A DNA stretch of 64,000 nt, taken from the NCBI GenBank assembly GCA_016758965.1, contig JAEPRB010000006.1, positions 372,001 through 436,000 of the forward strand, in the 5' to 3' direction. This document shows positions 27,935 through 41,020 of the stretch, piece by piece. The position numbers and the translations under genes are program-made. The first letter of the stretch is position 1; each line of letters opens with the position of its first letter. The notes under the pieces are model-generated. The model had not been told where the DNA came from. It worked only from the letters and a program-made list of their open reading frames with translations, and searched no databases. Source of the DNA: Circinella minor (taxonomy: Eukaryota; Mucoromycota; Mucoromycetes; Mucorales; Lichtheimiaceae).

Positions 27935-30666
27935 ATGAGTAAGTTTCCATTTTATTTTATTTTTATTCACAATAGTAAAAGAGAGAAAAACCTTACATTG
28001 AACTTTTTATTTTGCTGAAAAGAAAAGGATTCAATGAACAGGAAGAAAAGAAAAATAAAAGAAGTAGAAGGGGGAGAGAGGGTATGGGGGAGGAGAAGGA
28101 AGCAAAATAATAATCAACTTTACTCTTTATTCGATTTTTTTTTAAAAAAAACTTGAAGAACGTATTGATCGTTAGTTTCCCTTTTTTTCTTTTCCATACG
28201 CGCTCCAACTCTCTTTTTTCTTTCTCACACAAAAAAGAGAACTCAATTTCAACTTTCTATTAGTATAGCAAATACTAATCTCACCCATAATTCTTTTGTT
28301 TTTCTTTCTTTATAGCTGCTCAACGACGTCGTAATGGATATGCTGGTAGACGAAAGCAACAACAGAAACAACAACAGAAACAACAACAAGCTATTGCCGT
28401 AGCTCCTCAACAATCGGCTTCAGAAGAAGAAAGTACAGATTCTGGTTCGGTAACTCGTTGTGTCTGTGGTGAAATTCGTAAGTTTTTTTTTCTGCATTCA
28501 TAATTGAAAAGGAAAGGAGGAAGAAAAGAATTATATAAATAAAAGTAAATGGGTGGGATTTTTTTTTTTTTTTTTTATAAAAAATGAGGCAATTAGTTTG
28601 TGAGAGTAAAAAAAGAAAACTGAAGGGAAAGAAAAAAGAAAAAAAAAGGGAGTTGAAATGAAGGGAGAGCGACAAGTTGGGGGAGTTGTAGAAAAAAGGA
28701 AAAAAAAAACTATACTCCCCACTTTTTTTTTCCATTCACACACGGGTAAAAAAAAAGATACTGAATATCAAACTATTTGGGTTTATAGATAATGTGGGAC
28801 TTATGGTACAATGTGATCAATGTGAAGTATGGCAACATTGTGAATGTGTAGGACTTGAAGAAGAAGATATACCCGATCAATATTATTGTGAAGAATGTAA
28901 GCCACATAATCATGCCGTGATTAAATTGGCTCATGGAAGGTAAATAATAAAAAAGAAGAGGGTGAAAAAAAAAGCGCAAAGCAGGAATAAAAAAAGAAAA
29001 AGGAAAAAGAAAAAAAAAAGAAGGTAAATAGTTATAGTATGTTAACTTATATAATTATAGAACGAAACGATCTTATAGTTCAGTCGGAAGACCCAGTACA
29101 ACGGGACCCGCTGTTGAAAAGAAAGCCCCAAAGAAACGGATGACCTTCAATAGTCGTGAAGCATCCATGTCTTTGGAAGATGTGTTAGCTGCAAGAAATG
29201 CTTTAGAAACAAACCTCCCTTCGGTAAATGAATCCTCGGCTCCAAATTCTCCCGTTCAACTAACAAGTGATAAGGAAGAAGAGGAAAATATTAGTGAAGA
29301 AGAACAGCCACGACCTTTATCAAAATCAGTTAAAAAGGAAGTAAAAGGTGAAGAAGGACAGAAATTACCATCACCAACAAAACAACAGCAGAAACAAAAC
29401 AATAAGAAACCTTCACATGTTATAATACCAGAAAGTGATGACATGGATGTCGATCCAAAAGAACAAGGTATAAATGAACGATAAAATGGAAGTGAAGGGG
29501 GATTATTTTGGATGGAATGGATAAGAAAACTTGATTTTTTCTTATACTTTTATTATTCTTAATTAAATGTTGTAGACATGGAAAAAGCAGAATCAGAAAC
29601 AGATATTGTTATGACAAGTTCTCCCATAGAAATCACTACCACAACAACAGCTGCTACAGTGACAAGGCCAGCCAAACCAAAAAGAGGGTCTAGTGGTCGC
29701 AAAGCAGTGGCAGCGGCAGCAGAGAACAATAATGATTCAGGTGGTGTAGCCAATGGTCGAGTAACAAAGACAGAAAAACGTCCTCGTGGTGGAGGGCCAC
29801 GTCGAACCAATTCAACAGGAGTACGACGTGCACAATCAAATCGACCACGGTCTCGTACATCTACCCCACAACCTTCCGATACTAGCCCAGGTGCAAGTGG
29901 TCCCAATAACAACAATAATAATGGTTATAGTTCCAATAATAGTAATAATGGTTCATTGAATCATGTCGATATATCCACTGCCATTTTTGAAAAATTATCG
30001 CCAGCAGCAAGAGAAGCATCTCCACCTGCCAAAGTACGTATCCCATCTTCAAGGATGACCATTTCAGAAATGAACCGGCGCGCAAAACAAATTTTGGAAT
30101 ATATCAGTTCAGTACAAGTAGAAATGGCTACGAAGGAACCTTCGAATGCAAATAAAAATAAAAATACCATTGCAGTAGATGTGAATACATTTATTCAGAT
30201 GGAGCATCAACATATTTCACAATCAATTGATAATGACAAGAAAAAAAGACAATTGAAACCGTCAGCAATTACTATTCCAGATAAATCAAGCGATGATGAT
30301 GGGCCATCTTCATCATTAAGTAGTGCAAGTACCATTCCTTTAGATCCAGATGAACGACAACAAATGAATGAGGATACTATTGAAAAGGGAGCAGCACAAG
30401 AAGCAATAGAAAAAGCAAAAAGTGATCAATCATCAATGGAGATTATGGATACTTTAACTCGTGAATTGATTCGATTTCAACGAAGGTTTGGAGCAACACA
30501 TGATGCTGTCAGAGGAATGCGATCTTTAAGGTACCTTCATCATCATCGAGATAATGATGGTGGTTCAGGCAGTGAAGGAGAAGGTCGAGTAACAAGGAGT
30601 CGAGAAGCAAGTGCAAGTAGCAATGTCAGTAATTTTTTATATGAAAGACGTGTAACCCATATTTAA
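27935..30666 (+). CDS. CTI6: PHD-finger protein, Cti6 type
   Basis: This is probably a nuclear chromatin reader. In yeast, Cti6 is a subunit of the Rpd3L histone deacetylase complex and its PHD finger binds methylated H3K4. The start codon sits in a 4-nt exon (ATGA), then a 375-nt intron leads to TAQRRRNGYAGRR and a poly-Q stretch. The PHD finger is split by an intron: RCVCGE, then GLMVQCDQCEVWQHCECVG and DQYYCEECKPHNH, giving the C4-H-C3 ligand pattern. Three further exons carry a basic stretch (EKKAPKKRMTFNSREAS), long S/T/K-rich disordered sequence, and a conserved-looking RELIRFQRRFGATHDAV near the C-terminus before the stop at 30664-30666. Cti6 is the best match by PHD sequence; another PHD/Bye1-like protein is possible. 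The gene converges on the CreC gene. Confidence 0.8.
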
Positions 30667-31200
30667 CCATTCTTCCTGAACAATACAACCAATTACCTTA
30701 TTATTTCCCTCCCTCTCTCTCTCTCTCACACATACAACACACATACATACATCCACGCATCGCATCGCATACATATTACAGTCTTATCCAACTTCTTTCT
30801 TGCATTTCACATCCTTCTCTCAATGTTTATTCTTTTACGTAAACCTTTTTTAAGCATCACTACTACTTCTATTTGTTAGTCATTTGTTGATATCAATTGA
30901 ACCCCTTGCCCAAATTTGTACATAACTCACATATCCCGTTCTATATTTTCTTTTTTATTAAAAAACACAATAATTTTTAATATATGTACGCTTACTATAT
31001 ATTCTTTGTTCTTCACTATTATTTGGTAATAATAAAAAAGTTATTCATTTGCTTTATATATATATATGTATGTCTTCCTTTTTTTTTTCTTTAATTAAAT
31101 AGTTAAATACAAATATGAGCGATATTTTTTCATATGAATTTCAGAGTGTCGATAGATAGATAGATGGATGGATGGATAGATAAAAATATTATTTTTCTTC
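30667..31200. other. Convergent 3' spacer
   Basis: This 534-bp spacer separates two converging genes and should contain both 3' UTRs. It is T/C-rich at the left and includes the tetranucleotide repeat listed separately. No gene is visible. Confidence 0.6.
31151..31182. repeat. (GATA)/(GATG) tetranucleotide repeat
   Basis: GATA units followed by GATG units and again GATA form a 32-base simple repeat, just downstream of the CreC stop codon on the minus strand. Confidence 0.85.
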
Positions 31201-34200
31201 TTAGGGCCTGCCCCAAGTTCTAACCTTTCCTCGTCTATCTGCAGTGACAATGCAGTCTTTATGGAATGAAATAAATGAACAAGGATCAGCGTGAACTGTT
31301 TGTGACATGACAGGTTGTAAATAAGGTACTTGATCTTTGTTTAAAATAGGATGAACAGTAGCCATTCGTAAATGCAGTGGTTGATGATGCTGATGATCAT
31401 GTGCAGTGGCAGTAGTAGAGTACATGGTATCGTCATCTTCATCATCATGATCACTGAATATATTGGCTGAACGTGACGTTCTTCGTCTAAATCGACTTAA
31501 TTTAGATTTACTTCGACTTATCGTAGCTGACGGTGATACATGATTGTTCGGATTATTCTGTGGATTATGCTGCTGCTGTTGTTGTTGTTGTTGTTGTTGT
31601 TGGTGATGATGGAATGGATGGTGATTTGTTGTGGATGGTAAAAAGGTAGGTGACTTTGGCGATTTAGGCATGTCTTTGATTGGACTATGTGGTGTAGATG
31701 TTGAATAACGAAATTTCTATTATAAATAAAAAAAAAGTAATAATCAGTTATTATATGATCATGTCAAAAAAATAATAATCTGAAATTCATTCCTACATGT
31801 TTAGGTCGATGTAACGCGCTAAATGAGAAATCCCATAAAATCATACGACAATCTTCACCCACACTACCGAATCGATATACTTTTTCATCACATCGCCAAG
31901 GATCAAATGCTACGGCAGTAATCTATAAAATAATAACATTCATATATGTTGGTTCAAATAATTTCCTAATTTATTTGGTTATTCATTCATTTCGACTACA
32001 TACCCATGATTTATGTCCTTGACATCTTGCAACAATTTTCTGTTCATGTAATGACCAAATAGTCACTAAATCATCTTGACCCCCAGTCTATCAATTAATG
32101 ATATTTTGTATTTGTCAATTAGATGTATAAAAATATTTAACTCTACAATTTATTAATATTTTGTAATATCTTACCAATATATAACGACCATCGGGACTCC
32201 AAGAGATACAGTTCAATTTACCAAAATAACCTGCATAAACGTCGCATAATCTTTGTGTCACCTGAACCAGTGAGTAAATGGTTACACGGACTATGGTAGG
32301 AAAATTTGGGGAAAAATCTCTTGTTGAAACAAAATTAAAAAAAAAAAAAACTTACCGCTCAGTTGCGTAATCAACAATGCGTAATGTTCCATCAGAACAA
32401 ACGATTGCTACATTGGATCCATCAGGCGAAAACTCAAACGCTGTCATAGTAATAATAACAATTGTGTTAATGATAATAAGAAGAAGATAGTTGTGTTTGC
32501 TAAGGCTTTCCGTCTCTCTTTTCTCATTTAAATCAACTATGAACAAAAGAAAGAAAAAATAAATTAATTTTACCTGTTATACTTTTATCAGTTACTTTCC
32601 AATGAGATACTGGATTATATTTAGCACTTTTCCGTGGCTTGGTCGCTTGAAATCTATGAAAGAGAAATTATTATTAGCTTAAAATAAAATAAAGTTTGGA
32701 AGCCAGAAAAATAATAATAATAGAAAAAAAAAAGTATACATGTAACACGTACTGTTGCTCAGCCCATGAGGCGGGTGACGCTGGTGTGAATGCTTGATCA
32801 TCACGTTCCTTATCCATTAATAAAATGGATCCATCACCAAATGATATTAAGAATAATTCTTCCGATCCAGGAACCCATTTAACACAAGTTGCTGCTGATG
32901 TATTTACAATTCCCTACATTCAAAAATTTAGTATAAATTACCCTTTGATATAAATACGTACATAGATTTATTATCATCGTCACCGCCCGAATATATAATA
33001 TAAATAGTTACTAAATTCTAAACTCACTCCTTTGTTTAAACGTGCATATTTACTGCTGATTGGATCGTACCACATGCAATCACCTGTTGAAAATCCAATA
33101 ATTACATCCATATGTTCACCAGTATTAGTTGTTTTATTTACATCATGACAGGTTGGATATGCTTTGGTAAATGTAATTTTTGATAAACATTCCTAATAAT
33201 AAATAATTTGTTCAATTCTTTAATCTTCATGTTATTATATAATCTCCTCCCTCTCGAACAGCAAAGTATATATATATCTATTAATATTTACCTTGACCTT
33301 TTGGTTACCTTCCATCCAAATAAAGCTCATTCCCACATTATAAAATAAATAACTATCACCTATTGTACGAGATGCTAATATTTTTGATATTTGTTCGTGA
33401 ACAGTCATCCGTAACACAAAGCTGGAATTTGTTTTAATAAGACTATTTTTTGGTTTTTTTGGATGATAATGATAATGATGATGATGCCGAAGACTATTGC
33501 GGCTAAATAATGACGATAACGATCCTACACTACTACTTCCTCCGATCGATGTACTTGTACTTGCTTCTGGTGCAGTCACAGTAGTTTGTGGTGGCTGCTG
33601 GTATTGTTGTTGGTGTGATGCAACATCTTGTTGTTGAGGTATTTGAGCAGTAGATGTAATTGGAGTTATACTCCCACTTAATCCATTTGTCCTCGGTGTC
33701 ACTGATCCGTTCCCGGTTGTAGTATTGATGGCATTAGTGCTATTAGAAGATGTTATTGTTGTCGAAACAGGTAATATTCCGCGTTCAACACTAGATGAAC
33801 TTGAAGATGCCACAGTTTGTGATTTATTACGGTTATTTGAGTTAGGTATAGGTAAAGCAGCCGATTTTTTAGTGTCGAAATAAATACCACCACCATTACT
33901 ATCAAAAGTATCGTCGTCTGAAGAATCACCTCCTGGTTGTTCAGTGACAGGTGTCATTCCTAGTAATTGTTCCGACATGGATGATGTTGTAGATGACGAT
34001 GCAGCTGTCCCTACTTTCTGTACAGTTAAACCTTGCTGTTGTTTTGCATTGACCAAAACACATGTTGTTCCTTGAGAAAATTGAGGCTGACAAGTAGATA
34101 AAAAGAATTCATGACGTAATGGATACGTGCCGTCTGCAGTGTGAAGCTCTTTGCATTCAAAATTTTTATTACTAGGTGGATAAGGTTGAAGTAATTTAGG

Positions 34201-34369
34201 TGGTGTCGAAGAAGAAAGAGTAGAAGAGGTACTGATTGAACGAGTAACGTGTGGTGAAGCGGTCTAATAATAACAATAATATCAACCCATTATTAATACT
34301 ATTTATGGGATCGCGTAGTAATTGACTTGAAAACTAGATAAAACTTACTGCATGCATATAACTATCCAT
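31201..34369 (-). CDS. creC: WD40 protein of the CreC / WDR20 family
   Basis: CreC-type proteins bind and stabilise a ubiquitin-specific protease (CreB in Aspergillus, USP12/46 in animals) in carbon catabolite repression. The ATG at 34369 lies in a 21-nt exon (MDSYMHA). The N-terminus is long and S/T/Q-rich, then comes [18 protein letters not shown] (near 33330). The following exons carry [34 protein letters not shown] and [10 protein letters not shown], the family's hallmark block, then [12 protein letters not shown] and the WD unit [20 protein letters not shown]. The last exon holds a poly-Q/H stretch and ends [17 protein letters not shown], matching the usual CreC terminus. Seven or so short introns interrupt it. 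The family is firm; the symbol is by analogy with Aspergillus. Confidence 0.88.
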
Positions 34370-37161
34370 AGCAACACCGAGTTGACATTAAAGTAGAGAA
34401 AAAAAAAAGAAAGAAAACTTGAGACACACACACACACTTAATTGGTTTTTTTTTTCCCTTAACATGTTTTCAATAGCGGGGAATAGTTTCCAGGAACAAT
34501 ACGAAATTCTGTTTATTTTTTTTTTCCCATCACCCAATATCACTGAAATTACACCTTGGTTACCAAAATTCCGCCCTACAATGATTATGGGGACCTCTAA
34601 AAATCGTGCACCACATTTTGCACCCCCATCGTGCACCAAAAATAAAAAACAACTCATACCAGCTTAAGTTCTACACCATCGTGCACTATAATCCAAAAAA
34701 GAGCACGATATGCCGCCATCGAATCATTTTAACCCATTGTGTATAAATGCATAATAACTTTTGCATAAATATCACACACACACATACATTTATATATATA
34801 TATATATAAACAATCCTTCAATATATATTTTTTTGGTTACAAACTACAAGTATTGGAATTTGTTTTATTTGTGTTTAGATTTTATAATACATGTTTTTAA
34901 AATACTCTCTTAAGTCTACTCCCGAAGTCACTTGTAACGTAAGAAGCTCATTGTACTCGTAAATAAAAATAACAGCTGGAGTATAGCTTTCAAATGTTAT
35001 TTCCAAAATAAAAAGCTAGTATACAATACATTTATTTTATTAATCTGACTAAAAGTTAATGGATTCTCGTTATGATGCTCGAAATCAATAGTCCAATTTA
35101 CAGACGTTTTCTTCTCTAATGTAGTACTCGGAATAGAAAGTCGAAGCGGAATCATAAAAAAGAGTAGTTCATGTCGCAAGTGAAGAACGATTACTATTTT
35201 TTATATAGTCCACAGGTAGCTTTTTTGACGACGATCAATATGTACAGAATGCATTGCCCAGCCGATGTCAAGTGTAAATTTGATATAGCGAGTTATATCC
35301 GTATCAAAATTAGCAAGTGTAGCTTTGTTATAATACCCATTTGAGAATATTCGAAAGAAAAAATAGAAGTGCACGATAGTGCACTACTAGCTGCTGTGAC
35401 TTGGTTTTATTCTTGGTGCACGTATACCTATTGTTTCCCTATCGGAACTTAAAACGGAGAAATGTATTTCCTTTTACTGAGATTATGTTTCCGGGAAAAA
35501 AAGTAAACTGCCCCCAAAAAAAAGAAAAAAGATCTATTTTAGAACAATCGATGTTAACCCCTTGATCAAGTTAGTAACAATAAATGCTATGTTTTCTCTA
35601 TTTATACTACCTACATTTCATACCTTCTGAGATAAAATAGAACAAATTGATAAATGCTCATTACGACCAAGTTGTTGTACTTAAAACTTTGATGCCATTT
35701 TAACTATATACGTATAATCTAAAGTAGATTCATGTTCATGATCCATTTTAGGTGCTAAGATATTATATTAGGAATGATGTCTATATGATATTATTATAAA
35801 TTATATAATAAGAATGCGGGCTGTGCTTTATGACTCTGTTGGATATTAATAACCTGTATGAATTTCACTAAACCAGCAGGACGCCAAACACAACTAATGA
35901 TGCTCAAATATATATATTATATACAAATGATTGAGTTCTCAATGGTCAGTCAATCTGTTATCAATTTTGTTTCTGGTACAGTCGCTACTTTAGTCACCAT
36001 CATACAACACTTTGTTCAGTTTTGTCAACAGTAGCTTTTTTGATTTTTGGTAATTATTTGGTATTCTTTGAAAATGAACATATACATTTTATATTGTTTT
36101 CATTTGGAGTCACGAATGGGTCTAGCATTTATGGCGCATTCTTGTGTTTACAAGAATATGCGCTGTGTTACTGTCATATTCACCAGATAAAGATTACAAC
36201 CATCGAAGCGCTTAAGCATCAACATAAATTTTACTTATTTATTTTGTTGTTAGCACGTAACTATTCGAAAACACAATATTCGTTTTTAAGCTTGAGAAGG
36301 CTGTCAAGTGCTGAAGGAGATCATGTTATAGTACGTACTGTATACTTTGAAGTATCCTTTCGTTGAAAGATCGATCAGCTCGACTACAAGATTATTCCAT
36401 TCATATTTTAATTCAGATGTTTGTCAAAGGGAAAAACAATCACATCAATAGCCATTCATTCATAAACAATACTTTTCCTACATCCTTCCTCATCGTTTTT
36501 ATATACTGTACCTGCCTACGTATCATAATTAATAAATGTTTTGAGAATATCAAATTCCTTCATAAACTTTAACTAGTTGCAGATAGTATGGTCATATGTA
36601 ACTATGATAGTGAATGGAAAAGAATAAAGGGACAGTTTTATTACCATAACGTTTCTCTCAATCAAGGTCACTGTACATGACAACAGTATTAAGGAACACT
36701 TTTATAATAACTTGGGATATAGAAAAAAATGACTGCTTCTATCTCCACTATCTTAAAATAGACGGGTTTCGTGAAATGGATTTGGCATTTTTTTCCGTGG
36801 TCAGATCATCAATGTCCATGACAGCTGGTATCCGTGATTGTGTTCTCTCTTCATGCAATTTAAAAATTATGACTATCCAAATTATTCCGTTTTTTAACTT
36901 ATCAATTCCATTATTTATTAAACAAACGTTTCTAGGAATCCCATCCAGAGAAACTGAGTACATCATTTTCCCTTGTTTTCAACCCAATATATAATAAGAC
37001 CAAACAATTATCATCCTAAGCTTTTCAAATATCTTTTGGTTGTCCTGTTTTTTTTTTACATATAATTTATCCAAAAAAAATAGTAGAGAGAGAGAGAGAG
37101 AAAGAGCAATAGTATGTATCATTGTTATTTTCATTTTGACACATTACAGAAAGAAAGCGTT
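34370..37161. other. Spacer upstream of CreC, with a repeated GTGCAC motif
   Basis: This 2.8-kb spacer lies between the CreC start and the PRE2 stop. Its left part repeats the word ATCGTGCAC in both orientations (34603-34709, 35369-35422). The right part (36000-37000) contains open frames on both strands, but none shows a recognisable domain or consistent codon pattern. An (AG)n run lies at 37085-37100. Confidence 0.5.
34603..35422. promoter_or_regulatory. Cluster of ATCGTGCAC words
   Basis: ATCGTGCAC occurs at 34603, 34628 and 34678 on the plus strand. Its reverse complement GTGCACGAT occurs at 35369, and a shorter GCACGAT at 34703. Further GTGCAC cores lie at 35379 and 35416. All are within about 1 kb upstream of the CreC start codon. 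The word may be a transcription-factor site; none is proven. Confidence 0.35.
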
Positions 37162-38462
37162 TTATTGCCGTGATTTTGCCATTTCATCTTGGTATTCGTA
37201 AAATAAGGGTCCAACATCATGGTTACCATGGTATGTCCATCCTTCTTCAGTGACATGGTATACTAAAAAAAATGATAGTAAATATGATAGTGAGCAATAA
37301 GAAAAAAAATAGCTTTATGAAAATCATAACATTAAAAATATAGAAAAAAAAAATGGAACTTACAGTTGATAGAACCACCAGACATAGCATCACGATGTGT
37401 AGCATGGAAAATAGAACGCTTGCCAAGTTCTAATGCATCCTTAACAGACAAATCATAATCATATCCACTATCTAAGACACCATATGCAAATGTTGAACCT
37501 GAACCGACTGAAAAGATATCACCCTTTAATCTTTGACCATCTGAATCAACATAGAATAAGTTGGGACCCTAAAAATATCAACCATAGTTATTAGTCCATC
37601 CAGTCATTTATTCTTTGATTCTTTCTTTAATCAACCCTTTCGTTCTCTCCGTTGAATAATAAATATAATCCTTACAGTTTTATCCCAGCCTGTAACCATA
37701 GTACCCTATACATATAATCATCGTTAATAACAAGATCAAATAAAGAAATATGAGACTAAATAGAACTGGAATAAAATCCATACCATGGACAAGCCCATGC
37801 CCTTGTATGAATAGACCATATTTGCTAATAACTTGCTTGCGGCAGCAACGGAAATTCTTTCTTTGTTTCTTAATTCATAAAGGCGACAACGACGTCCCAA
37901 TTCACGTTCCCAGTATTGACAATCGGCAGCACCACCGGCCAAAGTACCAAGAAGATATGGGTTGATTTCAATGACCTTTTTGACGGTTTGCGATGCTATT
38001 AATTATTTGTTACATTTATATTTTTTTTTTTGTTAATACACACATACATTCAAATATATAATGTTCAAAAATAATGTAAGAAATAATAATATTGAATTTA
38101 CCAATGTAGTTTCCCATAGTAGCACGTGAATCGACAGCAACAACAACACCACCCTTAAATTCAAAAGCAAGTGTGGTGGTACCGTGTTGGATTTTAATCT
38201 TATATTCTGGTGATTCTTCATCGGTGACATTTCGGAGAAAATCAACAGGCTAATTATATAATATTAATTATAAATGTTCACTTGATTTAACTGGAAAATA
38301 AAGAAGACACGAAAAATGACTTACGTTGTGAACATCAGGAATATCAAATGTAGGATAAGCGAGGTCTTGAGCCGCATCATATTTTCCATGCATGTCCAAA
38401 ATGCCATTATCCAAGGGCATTTGGAAAGCCGATGTACTGTATTTTTCGACAAACTTGTTCAT
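37162..38462 (-). CDS. PRE2: 20S proteasome subunit beta5 (chymotrypsin-like)
   Basis: This is the catalytic beta5 subunit of the 20S core, which cleaves after hydrophobic residues. The ATG at 38462 opens [14 protein letters not shown], a propeptide of about 70 residues. The mature N-terminal threonine follows the conserved HG in [15 protein letters not shown] (near 38180). The catalytic aspartate is in [12 protein letters not shown] and the catalytic lysine in [24 protein letters not shown] (near 37900) and [19 protein letters not shown] (near 37490) are beta5 signatures. The gene ends DEMAKSRQ at 37162. Length is about 280 residues in five or so exons, normal for the family. All catalytic residues are present. 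Confidence 0.96.
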
Positions 38463-40119
38463 TGTCGAAAAAAAAAAGATAATAAATGAGAAAAGTTAAA
38501 AGGTACAAGAAGTTAAAGCAGACACGCGTTCTTCTCCTAATATTCTAGTCTGAGTGAAAAGGACTAAGCACAGGGAGAATTACGTTGCAGGCAAATCTAG
38601 GGTCCCGCTATATATTTACTATAGTAATGATTTTTGCTATCAGTGGATTTCCAATGTTATCCTTTCAACAAAAGATTGAAATAAAAAAAAATTCGTTATT
38701 TATATGCAAATGAAAAATTATCTTGACAGTAGTTATACCTATGAATACGAATATATATATATATATATATATAGATCTCTTATTATCTTTTTCTATATCA
38801 CGCTACACGACATGGGTTTCCCCAGTGTATAAAATAATATAGTACTATAGATTAGCTCATCTACTACTATATGTACATACAAAATGTATTTATAACAACA
38901 TATAAGATGTATTTCATTATATAAATTAGTACAATTATAATATCTAGAGCTTTATGTACATATTTAAAAATTCGGTAGAATCATAGTTTTCTTCTATAAA
39001 TAGTTTTTCGTTACCTATGTAAGTTATTTTTATCTATCACTTCTCGTTTCAATATCACAGAAACCAAACTACTGTTTACAGTCTGCTTTGTTTATACATA
39101 CAACCAGAATAAAAAAAAAATACAAAGTATTTATTTGATTCGCTTTTTATCGTACAACAACTTCGCTCAGTTGATACAGAATTTCTTTGATACGTATATT
39201 ATAATTGTCATCTTTTAAGACTTCAGCTCCTATGACGTATGTATGTAATAAAGTCAATGCAAACTGTATAATATAAAACTAATCTTGTCAGTTTCCAATT
39301 TGGCGGAAGCTAGTGAAAATATATAAAAAAGACACTATAGAGTTGGCATACTATACATAACTTTTTTTTTATCAGTAAAGATAGATATGTTACATCATAT
39401 TGAATAAAAAAGTAATCTGCTTTATATTTTTAATGCTCCATATCTGTTACTACGTATTATTATTATTATAATATATGGTTCACAAAAAAAGGATCTATGG
39501 AAACATATAGTACAATAGCACAGATATGGCAATTATGATTTTTTAAAAAATTCATTGCGTAATCAGATTGTAATACAATCATTATTGTGTTGCGAATTAA
39601 ATAGTACATTTTACGTATAAAAGTATTGGGTAGTAATAGTTGATGCAAGATAACTATGAATACTACTACGGTAAATCATTATTATCCCTATTATGTATTA
39701 TCATTATTATCATTACGAATCATAGTATTAAAAAGCACCAGTTTATGATATCACTATTTTTTAAATGCTGATCAAACATATATTGAAACTAATAATGAAC
39801 AAAAGAAAAATTAAAAACCAAGAAAAAAAATAGAAAAAATGAGTTGTATAGTAAGTAATATCTATGATAAGAAACAAAATATGTTAAAGTTTTTTTTTAT
39901 TATTATATTAGAAGGAAGAGGACGGTGGGAGGACGGCAGATAAGATTGATAAGTTGCGGGTTATTTTGCATGAGTAGCGGAGGAGAGATAATAAGGGTGT
40001 TTAAGTTAGGAAATCGATCACTAAGGTAGTTTGCAAAAAGAACCCTGAGTCCCACAAACCCATTTATTTGTAGGTTTGCCAAATGGGTCTGTGGAATACC
40101 ATGGAATGGAGCAAAGATA
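38463..40119. other. PRE2 promoter and AT-rich spacer
   Basis: The left end holds the PRE2 promoter. An (AT)n run lies at 38750-38773. The stretch 39905-40119 is less AT-rich and keeps short protein-like frames on the minus strand (SIPWYSTDPFGKPTNKW, NLNTLIISPPLLMQ), which may be the decayed 3' extension of the next feature. A 14-bp hairpin lies at 40052-40094. Nothing else is recognisable. Confidence 0.45.
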
Positions 40120-41020
40120 TTACCGAACTGGACCAGACACCAGTCTAAACAAAACCTGTTGAAGGTTTGTTTCTACAAAAGTTGAAATCATGGTGCTTGT
40201 GTGGTTAGCGGCCGGTACTCTTGAGATGTGCACTGCGGCAAAGAGGGGAGTTCTGTTGCTCAATAACAATAGCATATTGAGCGCACGTCTGTTGCCCGTG
40301 TTTGACCCTATTCAAATATGAATTGTAAGATGCTATTAGAACAGTCAATATGCATAAACAATAATATTCAAAAAATTTATTACTAATAACTTCAGATTTT
40401 CGTTTATGTCACCACTTTAAATATAGCATAAAATAACAGCTTAGTATTCGTACTTACAAATTTGATATTGATGGAGACGGCTTCCAAAGCGCTCCAATGC
40501 GTTAATTAAATCTACACTGGGATTGTGTAGATTGAATATGAACGGGGTGTTTGCATGGTAGGTAGTCAAAAAAGTGTTAAAATCCTCGTCTCCAAGAACA
40601 TTTAAGGATGGTGCCTGTTGGCGGTACAATTGTAACCGATTAACAGTCCATAAATGCGTTATCAAATGATTGCGCCAAACCGGTCTGGTATGAATTTCTT
40701 GGACAGCTGTAAAGTTATTCGCTCCTTCGGTTCCATGAAAGTCATTGACACGAAATTCGCGAAGACTTGTGTTTGGTGGATTATGCGATTCAGTTGGAAT
40801 ATTATCAATTGCAAGGGCTTTTTTAATTTCTATTTTTTCTATTTTTATGCTAAAATGTAAATTATGCAAGAAGGTTGGAAAAAGTCTTCTTGATAATTGT
40901 GTATGAAGTGCATTGAGGAAATCTTCAAATTCCAAATTGAAGAAATCGAGAATATTCGCAATACATGTAACTGGATGAGGAATGCGAGAAGAAGGGGTTT
41001 GAGAGGTATAGAATAAAATA
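40120..41020 (-). pseudogene. 5'-incomplete two-exon gene of unknown family
   Basis: A long open stretch (about 41020 to 40458) reads QTPSSRIPHPVTCIANILDF, DFLNALHTQLSRRLFPTF, THLWTVNRLQLYRQQAPSLN and ALERFGSRLHQYQI. It ends at a good donor (GTAAGTAC) and joins, in phase, an exon at 40307-40120 reading WSNTGNRRALNMLLLLSN, TPLFAAVHISRVPAANHTS and VLFRLVSGPVR, then a stop. No ATG opens the first exon, and an in-frame TGA without an AG acceptor lies just upstream, so the 5' end looks lost. Frames remain protein-like beyond the stop to about 39905. I recognise no domain. It could be a truncated host gene or part of a mobile element; a missed upstream exon cannot be fully excluded. Confidence 0.5.

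Noticed and set aside
28391..28743. Phenylalanine/serine-rich minus-strand frames
   Set aside because: They are antisense to purine-rich introns and exons of the PHD gene and are low-complexity, with no domain.
36022..36994. Several open frames of 70-115 codons on both strands
   Set aside because: Composition is typical of chance frames in AT-rich DNA, with no domain, no splice-linked extension and opposite-strand overlap.
40052..40282. Structured non-coding RNA, suggested by a 14-bp hairpin (40052-40094) and an 8-bp hairpin (40258-40282)
   Set aside because: The second hairpin lies within a spliced-looking coding exon on the minus strand, and no known RNA family motif (SRP, RNase P, snRNA) was found.
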